Assembly: GCF_000786215.1 (NCBI RefSeq)
Contig: NZ_JROG01000001.1
Coordinates: forward strand, 1-64,000
Direction of reading: 5' to 3'
DNA: 64,000 nucleotides
Source: Sphingomonas sp. 35-24ZXX
GTDB lineage: Bacteria; Pseudomonadota; Alphaproteobacteria; Sphingomonadales; Sphingomonadaceae
The notes under the pieces are model-generated. The model did no database searches. It saw nothing but the letters and a program-made list of their open reading frames with translations, and had not been told where the DNA came from. Each line of letters starts with the position of its first letter. Position 1 is the stretch's first letter. A program made the translations under genes and the position numbers. Of the stretch, positions 57,132 to 64,000 are shown piece by piece.

Positions 57132-58382
57132 ATGGCGGGAAGTGCCAGAAAACCGGGGCTTACAGCGGCTTCAATTGCGCGCGCAAAGCCGAAAACCATC
57201 GATTACAAGCTGTCTGATCGGGACGGAATGTACCTTCTGGTGAAGCCCAGCGGCACAAAATACTGGCGGATGAACTACCGTCATTTCGGTAGCCAGCGGA
57301 CGGTGTCGTTTGGCCGATATCCGGAAGTCAGTCTGGCAGACGCCAGGCAGCGCCTCATTGAGGCCCGACGCTTGATCGCAGACGGCATCGATCCGGTCGA
57401 CCAGGCCAAGCTGGACAAAATCGCTGACAGCGTTGCGGCGTCCAACTCCTTTGAGTTTGTGGCAGCCGAATGGTTGGAGAAGGTCAAGCTCGAGGACAGA
57501 GCCGCTGCATCGATCAAGAAGTACGAGTGGCAACTTGGTCTGGTGACGCCCACCATCGGGCGGCGACCGATATCGAAGATCACGGCCCATGAGGTTCTGG
57601 TTGCACTTAAGAAAATCGAGCGGACCAAGCGGTACTATACCGCAACAAGCGTGCGGACCACCTGCAGTCAGGTTTTCCGTTTTGCCATCGCAACGGCGCG
57701 GGCCGAGCGCGACGTGTGCGCTGATCTTCGTGGCGCGCTGGTGACGCCCAAGGTTGTGCACCGCGCTGCGATCACCACGCCGAACGAAGCAGGGGCTTTG
57801 TTACGATCAATTGATGACTACGAGGGCGATGTTCTGACCCGGATCGCCATGCAGCTCCTCGCCCACGTTTTTGTTCGTCCTGGCGAGCTTCGTCATGCCG
57901 AATGGGCGGAGTTCGATTTTGGCCGTAAGGTTTGGACGATCCCTGCGCACAAGATGAAGATGCGCAGGCCCCACGCGGTGCCGTTATCGCGCCAAGCTTT
58001 GGAAATCTTGCGCCAGATCGAGCACGACGCAGCCTATAGCATCTATCTTTTTCCATCATTGCGGTCAGTCAATCGACCAATGTCGGACAACACCATCAAC
58101 GGCGCGTTGCGTAGAATGGGTTACACAAAGGACGAAATGACCGCGCACGGCTTTCGCGCCATGGCAGCCACACTACTCAATGAGATGGGAACCTGGAACA
58201 GTGACGCCATCGAGCGACAACTTGCCCACGTGGAAGCCAATGCCGTGCGGAGGGCTTATACGCGCGGGCAGTATTGGGAAGAGCGGGTGCGTATGATGCA
58301 GCATTGGTCCGATCATCTCGACCAACTCAAGGATGGGGCGAAGGTTCTCCGGCCTAAGTTTCCACAGCTAGCTCGAGGCTAA
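57132..58382 (+). CDS. Tyrosine recombinase (P4/DUF4102-type integrase)
   Basis: Site-specific integrase of 416 residues. DUF4102-type arm-binding domain at about 10-95 (LSDRDGMYLLVKPSGTKYWR, FGRYPEVSLADARQRL), core-binding domain to about 205, then the catalytic domain with Arg249 (VRPGELRHAEW), Lys274 (PAHKMKM), His339 and Arg342 (HGFRAM), His366 (QLAHVE) and nucleophile Tyr376. All residues are present, so it should be active. It begins 168 bases after tRNA-Gly, pointing away from it, as in integrated islands. Base use looks less GC-rich than in the housekeeping genes to the left. Confidence 0.95.
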   Translation: MAGSARKPGLTAASIARAKPKTIDYKLSDRDGMYLLVKPSGTKYWRMNYRHFGSQRTVSFGRYPEVSLADARQRLIEARRLIADGIDPVDQAKLDKIADSVAASNSFEFVAAEWLEKVKLEDRAAASIKKYEWQLGLVTPTIGRRPISKITAHEVLVALKKIERTKRYYTATSVRTTCSQVFRFAIATARAERDVCADLRGALVTPKVVHRAAITTPNEAGALLRSIDDYEGDVLTRIAMQLLAHVFVRPGELRHAEWAEFDFGRKVWTIPAHKMKMRRPHAVPLSRQALEILRQIEHDAAYSIYLFPSLRSVNRPMSDNTINGALRRMGYTKDEMTAHGFRAMAATLLNEMGTWNSDAIERQLAHVEANAVRRAYTRGQYWEERVRMMQHWSDHLDQLKDGAKVLRPKFPQLARG

Positions 58383-58571
58383 AGGCTGGAATTGGGCCGT
58401 TAGCTGAATGACGGTTTTTGGGTGGCGAGTGGTGGAGAGCGGACGTACGATCTGCCACTCGGCAACGGCAGCCCTCGACCTAGGGGCGGTCATTCGGATC
58501 GGGACAGTTTATGTCCGGATAAGACGATAGCAGCCTGAGAGCGAACTACGAAGACGGCCTCGCGTGCAGCA

Positions 58572-59783
58572 CTATGCCCCTTCGCTCAGTATGGTGAGGA
58601 ACGATCGACTTACCGCCTGCTCGATCACCCTGAAGTCACCGAAGTCGTCGAGCCGGGCATTGGCGTTGAGCGCAACGACGAGGCGCTTTTCCGGGTAGAC
58701 CACCAGCCAGCTGTAGGCGCCCTTCGAGACGCCGCCGTGATGCACGTTCCAGACAGGGTTGTCCTCCCCCAGCAGGCGCCTGTTAGGATTGGCACGCCAG
58801 CCGATCGAATAGCTCTGTTCGTTGACTTCGCCGTTCGCCAGCTTCTGCGGCGTCCAGAACGCATCGCGCGTGGCGGGGATGATGTAGGCCGGATCGAGCC
58901 ACGCCGATCCGATCCTTGCGAGGTCGCTCGACGAAGCGATTAGACCGCCGCCGGCCCATTTGTAGCTGTGGTTGACTCCCCCCCACGGCTTCAGGACGCC
59001 GTCCTTGCGCCAGTAGAAGGTCGCCCGATCAGGCACTGCGCGGTCCTGGTAGTCGGCCGATAGGCTGGTGGTGCCGAGCGGGTGAGAGAGCTCGCGGTCG
59101 AGAAGGTCGAGGAACGCTGTGCCGCTTGCCCTTTCCATAAGGGCCGAGAACAAGACGAAGTCAAAGCTCGTGTAGCGGAAGGCCGTGCCGGGCGCGAACT
59201 TGAGCTTATTGCCGTCGAAAACCGAGAGCGCATCGTTGATGCTGTCGAACTGCTTGCGCTCGCGGATCGAGTGGAACAGGCCGGCGAGGTCGCGGTTCTG
59301 GTCGTAATCTACGATGCCGGCGGTGTGTGAGGCGAGCTGGCGCGGGGTGAGCGCGAACCACTGCTGGTTCGGCAGGTCGCTCGTCCAAGTGCTGGCGGGT
59401 GCGTCGAGGCTCATCGCGCCCTTGTCCACCAGCCGGGCGAGCGCTGTTGCGGTCAAGGCCTTTGACGTGCTGCCGATGCGGTAGCGCGTGGCGAGGCTCG
59501 CGGGCGTGCGGCTTTCAAGATCGCGCCAGCCACTCGCCGCTGCCCAAACGACCTCGCCGTCATAGGCGACAGCAACCGACAGCGCCGGCAGGCCATAGCG
59601 GACACGGGCTTCCTCCAGCGTCTTGCGGCCAGATTGGGCGGCATCACGCCAGCGCTCTTCGCTCAGGGTCTCTGTATAGGGTGCTGGCGATGCAGGAAGC
59701 GCGACCTTCTTACCGTGCCCGGCGCATCCGCCGAGAATGCAAAGCACCAGCGCGGCCGCCAGCATTAGCCAACGTTTCGTCAT
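58572..59783 (-). CDS. Beta-lactamase-family serine hydrolase, lipoprotein
   Basis: 403 residues with a lipoprotein signal (MTKRWLMLAAALVLCILGGC, lipidated Cys20). The penicillin-recognising fold has Ser105-Thr-Ser-Lys108 as SxxK, Tyr-Thr-Ser in FRYTSFDFVL as the second motif, and HHGG in place of KTG. Such proteins are usually peptidases or esterases; beta-lactam resistance cannot be inferred. It follows the winged-helix regulator gene by 32 bases in the same direction and may be its target or partner. Confidence 0.86.
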   Translation of the reverse strand: MTKRWLMLAAALVLCILGGCAGHGKKVALPASPAPYTETLSEERWRDAAQSGRKTLEEARVRYGLPALSVAVAYDGEVVWAAASGWRDLESRTPASLATRYRIGSTSKALTATALARLVDKGAMSLDAPASTWTSDLPNQQWFALTPRQLASHTAGIVDYDQNRDLAGLFHSIRERKQFDSINDALSVFDGNKLKFAPGTAFRYTSFDFVLFSALMERASGTAFLDLLDRELSHPLGTTSLSADYQDRAVPDRATFYWRKDGVLKPWGGVNHSYKWAGGGLIASSSDLARIGSAWLDPAYIIPATRDAFWTPQKLANGEVNEQSYSIGWRANPNRRLLGEDNPVWNVHHGGVSKGAYSWLVVYPEKRLVVALNANARLDDFGDFRVIEQAVSRSFLTILSEGA

Positions 59784-59815
59784 CTTGGTCTCCGGTTCAG
59801 TGTGGGCTGGCTTAA

Positions 59816-60115
59816 TCAGCCGTCGGGGAACAGACTTCGCAGTCGGTCGAGATAGGCATCGAGCGCCGTGTCGCCCTGTTCGGTGATGGTCACGGTCATG
59901 CGCGTGCGTTTGCCGAAATAGCCCTTGTCGATGCGGACGTGGCCATGGTCCTCAAGCTTGCGCAGCTGAGTGGCGAGATTGCCGTCGGTCAGCTCCAGCG
60001 CTTTGCGTAGCTCGACGAAGTCCGATTGGCGCGACCCTTTGAGGAAAGCCATGATACCGAGACGCACCCGGCCGTGCAGCACCTCGTCGAGTGCGCGGTA
60101 GTCGAAGGGCTTCAT
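59816..60115 (-). CDS. Winged-helix transcriptional regulator
   Basis: 99 residues forming one winged helix-turn-helix: VLHGRVRLGIMAFLKGSRQS, FVELRKALELTDGNLATQLR (recognition helix), then the wing RIDKGYFGKRTRMTVTITEQ and a C-terminal helix. This is the MarR/ArsR-like HTH_34 type without ligand domain. Its stop and start pattern (ATG at 60115 within the end of the membrane gene, ATGA) couples it to the membrane protein gene upstream; it may autoregulate that cassette. Confidence 0.85.
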   Translation of the reverse strand: MKPFDYRALDEVLHGRVRLGIMAFLKGSRQSDFVELRKALELTDGNLATQLRKLEDHGHVRIDKGYFGKRTRMTVTITEQGDTALDAYLDRLRSLFPDG

Positions 60116-60702
60116 CGGTCAGCCCTCGCGATCAGGACAGCGCCTGGGAGCGCAAGCAGCACTGCGAAGGCGAGTGCGAGACGCAGCCAGTCGATCGGGA
60201 TCACTGCTTGCTCAATGGCGTAGAAGGCTGCGAGCGAAAGCCAGCCGACACCCGGCAGCATCATCCAACGCAACCGCGTCGCGAGACCGATCGCAATGAA
60301 CGCCGTGCCAAGCACTCCGGTGACCACTAAAATGGCGACCAGTCCTTCCGGACGCGAGCCTGCGCCTGCCGCTACGAGGAAACCGGCCAGCGCCACACCG
60401 GCGATGCCGAAAGCGAGGGTGTAGGCACGCGCCACCGGATGCCCGAGCCTGCGCCCTGCTCCGCGGGGCGCGACAAAGATCGCCGCCACGAAGCCGAACA
60501 GTGCGAGCGGCTGCCACAGCCATAGCAGCCTACTCGGCAACCAGTCGCCGACTTCGGCGGCGTATTGCAGAGCGAGCGCGAGCGCGGCGGCCAGACCCCA
60601 GCCGAGCAGATGACGCCCGTCGAGGGCGGCGGCGCGGCGGCCGGCAGCAATCAGTGCTTCAAACTCGTGCAGGTCGTTGCGGAGGATCATCAGTGGTTCC
60701 AT
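60112..60702 (-). CDS. Polytopic membrane protein paired with the winged-helix regulator
   Basis: 196 residues from the ATG at 60702 (MEPLMILRNDLHEFEALIAA); a further start at 60726 adds eight residues. A short cytoplasmic helix is followed by about five to six hydrophobic segments (LLGWGLAAALALALQYAAEV, LWLWQPLALFGFVAAIFVAP, ALAGFLVAAGA, GVLGTAFIAIGLA, LRLALAFAVLLALPGAVL). No family named. The pairing of such a protein with a small HTH regulator is seen in other sphingomonads and xanthomonads as far as I recall; role unknown. Confidence 0.7.
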   Translation of the reverse strand: MEPLMILRNDLHEFEALIAAGRRAAALDGRHLLGWGLAAALALALQYAAEVGDWLPSRLLWLWQPLALFGFVAAIFVAPRGAGRRLGHPVARAYTLAFGIAGVALAGFLVAAGAGSRPEGLVAILVVTGVLGTAFIAIGLATRLRWMMLPGVGWLSLAAFYAIEQAVIPIDWLRLALAFAVLLALPGAVLIARADR

Positions 60703-60955
60703 GTTTGCGACGATAACGCAAATCACTTTTCATGGCAAAGCAGTTTGCATCGGCTGGATGCGAAAGCCAAGGAGCAATGAGGCATTAAGCGCGAGCCTTG
60801 CGCCACGAAGCCGATCGCTTTAACCGGCTGCTCCCGACCCACAATCAGTCGTTCGCATTGGCCAACATGAAGGTCTGTTCCTGACAGAACCTGCCATTAG
60901 AGCGCGTCAAGGCAGGACGGTCGGGAAGAGGACTGCAAAAGCGCTAGTTCGGTCT
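60703..60955. other. Gap between the TonB receptor and the membrane protein gene
   Basis: 253 bases without a gene longer than noise on either strand. No terminator of the receptor gene was found here; the promoter of the membrane protein/regulator pair must lie within it. Confidence 0.5.
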
Positions 60956-63055
60956 TCAAAAGCTCCAGCGCGCCAATATCCGTACCTGGCGTGGCTCCAC
61001 CGGATGAAAGTGACGGTCCGCGACCGAGGCGGTTTCCGAAGGCAATTGCGATTCGTAAAAATAGGTGATGTCGGCATCCTGGGCATCGAACAGGTTGAAA
61101 AGCTCTGCCCCGATGCGGATCGATCCGAATGTGTAATAGGCCGCCAGATTGATGAGCGTGGTCGGGTCGGATGAAACAGAGCCGTCTTCAATCAGGGGAG
61201 CCCTGCCGAAGTGGCGAACCCGCAGCGTTATGTCGAGACCGGCGACCGGGCTTGCAGTGACACCGCCTGAAATGACTTCGGCGACCGATCCGGGAATACG
61301 CCTCAAACCTGTCGGCACGCCTCTGAACCTGGCATAAGTGTAGGCATAGGCAGCATCCAGTGCCAGCCAAGGCACCGGGCGCCAGAAAGCGTTGGCTTCG
61401 ACTCCATAGCGCCGCGTGGCATCATTGGGCTCAGTTGCGCCGGCATCGCCGACAAAGACCAGTTCGGATTCCAGATCGAGGTAAAAGCCCACCAGGGCCA
61501 GGTTGAACGTATCGCGTTCGATACGCCCGCCGATCTCGGTGCCCTTGGCGCGCGCGAACAAGGGCACCCGGTCAGCCGGGAGGCCCGACACCGGATCGAC
61601 CGAGATGGTGGCTCCGCGCACATCGTTGGTGTGGAAGGACTCGCCATAATTTGCATAGAGTTCGACGCCGTCTGCTGCGCGCCACGCGATCCCTGCCTTG
61701 GGCGCCAGCAAGACATCCGAGCCACTGCCGGCGTTCGCTGCAAGACCCGCATCGACATCGTAACCCAGATAGTCGCCGCGCAGGCCAAGATACACGCGTA
61801 GCTGGTCGGTTGGCTTGACTTCGGCCTCGACGAACAGCCCGGCTGCGAGCTCATCGACCTTGTCGCTGCGAACGGTGGCGATCGGTCGGGCCTCGGCGCT
61901 GCGAAACAGGCCGACGCGGTCGATCCTGTCGTATCGGACGCTTCCGCCGACCGTGAGCACCACCGGTAGCGGCATGCTCACCATTTCCCAGCGTTGGCTT
62001 GCCGTTCCTCCAAAAATCGCGCGCCGGTCTGCCTGTTGAAACTCGTCGCCATTGAACGGGTCGTCGAGAAAATAGGTGAAGTTCGACGTCAGCGTCAGGT
62101 CATAATAGGTGGCAAACGCATTGAGCTTCAGACCGCCGAATGCGCCATTGGCGACCAGCCCGACGCGCGTGGTCTTGCCGCCGACATCATCGTCGATGAA
62201 GCCGAAACGGTCGATCAGCCCGCCTTGCACTGCGCGTTCAGGAATCTGGTCCGTCGAATCCCAGCGGGCATGATAGCCGTTCAACTGCACGGAAAAGCCA
62301 TCGCCTGGCGTGCCCGTACTGAACTTGATCAGGCCGTTGTATTTCTCCAGGTTCTCGTCGAGCAGCCATGGCCCGTTCGAAAATGTGCCGTCGATGGCGA
62401 CCAGCAGGTTTCCGGATGCCAACGGCGCACTGCCAGCGGCGGTCGCGCGATAATATCCGAACATTCCGAGCGTAGCCTGCGCGAAGGGCTCCAAGGTGTC
62501 ATACGTTTTGAACGCTATAGTTCCGGCAGCCGAATAATCGCCGACATCGGCAAAATAGGGCCCTTTGCGAAAGTCGATCCGCTCAACCGTCTCGGGGATG
62601 ATGAAGTTGAAATCGAGATAGCCCTGGCCGTGTCCGTGGGTTGGCATATTGATCGGCACGCCATCAACGAAACCGGCAAAATCGGTGCCGTGGTCGAGGT
62701 TGAACCCGCGCAGGAAATACTGGTTGGCCTTGCCCGTTCCCGAATGCTGCGTGGCGATGACGCCAGGAACGTTCTCCACGAGCTCGCCGGTGCGAGAAAT
62801 CGGCAGGTTTTCGAAATCAGCATAGCCGATCGTCCCTTGCGATCCGGATCTGGCGACGCCGATCTGCTGGACGGCTCGGCCGTAAACGATAATCGTGTCG
62901 TCCGGGTTTGCACCCTGAATGTCGCGCTCACGCGCTAACGAATCGTCGTCCTGCGCCATGTTTTCGATCGATACGTGTGCTGCTGCGGCCACTTGGAATG
63001 ACGCCAGAATTGCGGCACTCGAAAACGCCCACCAACGATATCTCACGGCTCGCAC
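60956..63055 (-). CDS. TonB-dependent outer-membrane receptor
   Basis: 699 residues from a GTG at 63055; a GTG at 63046 with AGGGGG eight bases upstream is an equally good start. Signal peptide (FSSAAILASFQVAAAAH), plug domain with VENVPGVIATQHSGTGKANQ, YFLRGFNLDHGTDFAGFVDG and GHGQGYLDFNFIIPE, and a 22-strand-like barrel ending in the aromatic ...VRILARWSF. A TonB box may be in DDTIIVYG (about 52-59). The plug and barrel style is that of a siderophore/vitamin-type receptor, but the ligand is not known. No regulator of the FecI/FecR type is adjacent. Confidence 0.9.
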   Translation of the reverse strand: MRAVRYRWWAFSSAAILASFQVAAAAHVSIENMAQDDDSLARERDIQGANPDDTIIVYGRAVQQIGVARSGSQGTIGYADFENLPISRTGELVENVPGVIATQHSGTGKANQYFLRGFNLDHGTDFAGFVDGVPINMPTHGHGQGYLDFNFIIPETVERIDFRKGPYFADVGDYSAAGTIAFKTYDTLEPFAQATLGMFGYYRATAAGSAPLASGNLLVAIDGTFSNGPWLLDENLEKYNGLIKFSTGTPGDGFSVQLNGYHARWDSTDQIPERAVQGGLIDRFGFIDDDVGGKTTRVGLVANGAFGGLKLNAFATYYDLTLTSNFTYFLDDPFNGDEFQQADRRAIFGGTASQRWEMVSMPLPVVLTVGGSVRYDRIDRVGLFRSAEARPIATVRSDKVDELAAGLFVEAEVKPTDQLRVYLGLRGDYLGYDVDAGLAANAGSGSDVLLAPKAGIAWRAADGVELYANYGESFHTNDVRGATISVDPVSGLPADRVPLFARAKGTEIGGRIERDTFNLALVGFYLDLESELVFVGDAGATEPNDATRRYGVEANAFWRPVPWLALDAAYAYTYARFRGVPTGLRRIPGSVAEVISGGVTASPVAGLDITLRVRHFGRAPLIEDGSVSSDPTTLINLAAYYTFGSIRIGAELFNLFDAQDADITYFYESQLPSETASVADRHFHPVEPRQVRILARWSF

Positions 63056-63672
63056 CCCCTACGTAGTTCAGTCAGGCGACACGGCCATCGTCACCCTACG
63101 ACCGATACAGCAGGTTTGCGGCATTTGTAATGCCAGTAGGTAACATCATCATTTGGCAGCAGTCGACCAACTCAAGACATGCAGCGCCGTTGATGTCAGC
63201 GTCAGCTTTCCGCGCAAATCCGCCATTCCTTTCTCGCGTACTGGCCCGCTCAGAGTCTTGTAGAAATATGGAGCAGCAGGTCACAAGAATAAACCTGTTA
63301 GGCTGGGGCCGGAGAGGCACTCTTCCGTTCCTGGTTAATCGATGCGAACAGTGCCTCAGCAGGCTAAAAAAGGCTCCGATGCGATGGGATAGGAGGAGGT
63401 AGTTTCACCCAGCCTCATGCACTAGGTAAAGGACATTACGTGTCCACACACATCCATATCCATCCGCGACGATTGGGGGGCACTCGGGAGGGCGCCGAAG
63501 CTCAGCGAAGTGGCTGTTCGTCAACCGATTGTTTCCGTCGCGCTACTCAGAGTGCCCGGCACTGCCCCGATCATGCCTGTACATCGGCAGCCGGGCTGGG
63601 GGGCGGAAAGCTGGATCGTCTACCTAGGGAGCTGATCATCGTAGTGCTGTGAGGGCGGGACAAAGACGCGAT
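63056..63672. other. 617-base gap between the TonB receptor and the SDR gene
   Basis: Holds the receptor's promoter. Open frames of 60-90 codons exist on both strands (for example 63130-63402 forward) but none has a ribosome-binding site with protein-like composition or a recognisable family. I see no repeat or tRNA here; it may contain decayed sequence. Confidence 0.4.
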
Positions 63673-64000
63673 TTACAAAAGCGAAAATCCGCCATCGACG
63701 ACGAGTTCGGCTCCGGTCATGAAGGCCGAGGCATCGGTGCACAGAAAGGTCACAACGGCCGCGATGTCGCCCGGTTCGGCGAGGCGGCCCATCGGGTGCG
63801 CCTTTATCAGGACATTCATCCGCTCCTCTGGTGAATTGTTCCCGGCCGCCGCGGTGGCGCGAACCGCATTGGCGAGCAGTTCGGTGTTGGCAGGCCCCGG
63901 AAAGACCGTATTGACTCGGATCTGGTGCCGGGCGAGTTCGACAGCCAGCCCCTTCGCCATGCCACGGATCGCGCCCTTGCTCGCGGAATAGGACACATGA
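63673..64000 (-). CDS. SDR family oxidoreductase, C-terminal part (cut by window edge)
   Basis: 109 residues of a short-chain dehydrogenase running in from beyond 64000. The active-site Tyr and Lys are in SYSASKGAIRGMAKGLAVEL, followed by IRVNTVFPGPANTE and the C-terminal DASAFMTGAELVVDGGFSLL. The Rossmann N-terminus (GxxxGxG) lies outside the window. Likely a NAD(P)-dependent reductase of unknown substrate. Confidence 0.92.
   Translation of the reverse strand, partial: HVSYSASKGAIRGMAKGLAVELARHQIRVNTVFPGPANTELLANAVRATAAAGNNSPEERMNVLIKAHPMGRLAEPGDIAAVVTFLCTDASAFMTGAELVVDGGFSLL

Noticed and set aside
63130-63402. 90-codon forward ORF in the gap before the SDR gene
   Set aside because: No ribosome-binding site, no hydrophobic core pattern and no family resemblance.

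Overview
The window looks like chromosome of a sphingomonad alphaproteobacterium (Sphingomonadaceae; the genus cannot be fixed from this sequence alone). The base composition appears high in GC and genes are tightly packed with many ATGA, GTGA and TGATG overlaps. Several gene orders are typical of that group: tgt/phyP-nepR-phyR, rpiB-glyA-nrdR, the zwf-pgl-edd-glk-eda Entner-Doudoroff operon, xseB-ispA-coaD-ppi-queA, and mutY facing dciA-dsbA-dsbA-smc. No 16S rRNA or other species marker is present.

Layout. 1-302: 5' part of a 2OG-Fe(II) oxygenase-like gene cut by the window edge, then an AT-rich gap. 0.85-5.0 kb: tgt, then the general stress response locus (PhyP-like HisKA_2 protein, NepR anti-sigma factor, PhyR) with an EcfG-type promoter between nepR and phyR. 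5.2-12.1 kb: secreted S9 peptidase, rpsD, a chorismate mutase-like protein, and the rpiB-glyA-small membrane protein-nrdR-GIY-YIG/TrmJ run. 12.2-16.5 kb: S41 protease lipoprotein, a type III polyketide synthase with an ICMT-type methyltransferase, and trxB. 16.5-17.6 kb: a lone AT-richer hypothetical gene bracketed by REP-like palindromes. 17.7-23.4 kb: two divergent arms of an exosortase A (XrtA/PEP-CTERM)-associated biosynthetic module, namely two alpha/beta-hydrolase-like proteins, an acyl carrier protein, a GNAT/FemAB-like transferase, an acyl-CoA ligase and a PLP-dependent decarboxylase. A 273-bp element with 31-bp terminal inverted repeats separates this from the Entner-Doudoroff operon (23.6-29.2 kb), which has a LacI-type operator upstream. 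29.4-33.0 kb: purL, a DUF3052 protein and a secreted S1/P1 nuclease. 33.1-37.5 kb: xseB, ispA, coaD, a cyclophilin with a long charged helix, and queA. 37.7-47.7 kb: secreted M20 amidohydrolase, exported KatG, AsmA-like protein, a GAF-GAF-PAS adenylate cyclase with an overlapping coiled-coil partner, and a BrnT/BrnA toxin-antitoxin pair. 47.7-56.8 kb: smc, two DsbA-like proteins, DciA, mutY, a serine hydrolase and nudC. 56.9-64.0 kb: tRNA-Gly(TCC) followed by a P4-type integrase, the likely left end of an integrated island, carrying a beta-lactamase-fold lipoprotein, a winged-helix regulator with a membrane protein, a TonB-dependent receptor, and the C-terminal part of an SDR oxidoreductase running off the right edge.

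How they work together. The central core is housekeeping: glucose catabolism to pyruvate plus glyceraldehyde-3-phosphate, one-carbon/purine metabolism, queuosine, and chromosome maintenance. Envelope and stress functions are layered over it (PhyR cascade, exported KatG, Dsb proteins, XrtA-linked polymer/protein-sorting module). The least explained parts are the XrtA-associated small-molecule module, the GIY-YIG/TrmJ fusion with lost nuclease residues, the inverted-repeat element that supplies the stop codons of both its neighbours, and a small leader ORF with a perfect Shine-Dalgarno that overlaps brnT.
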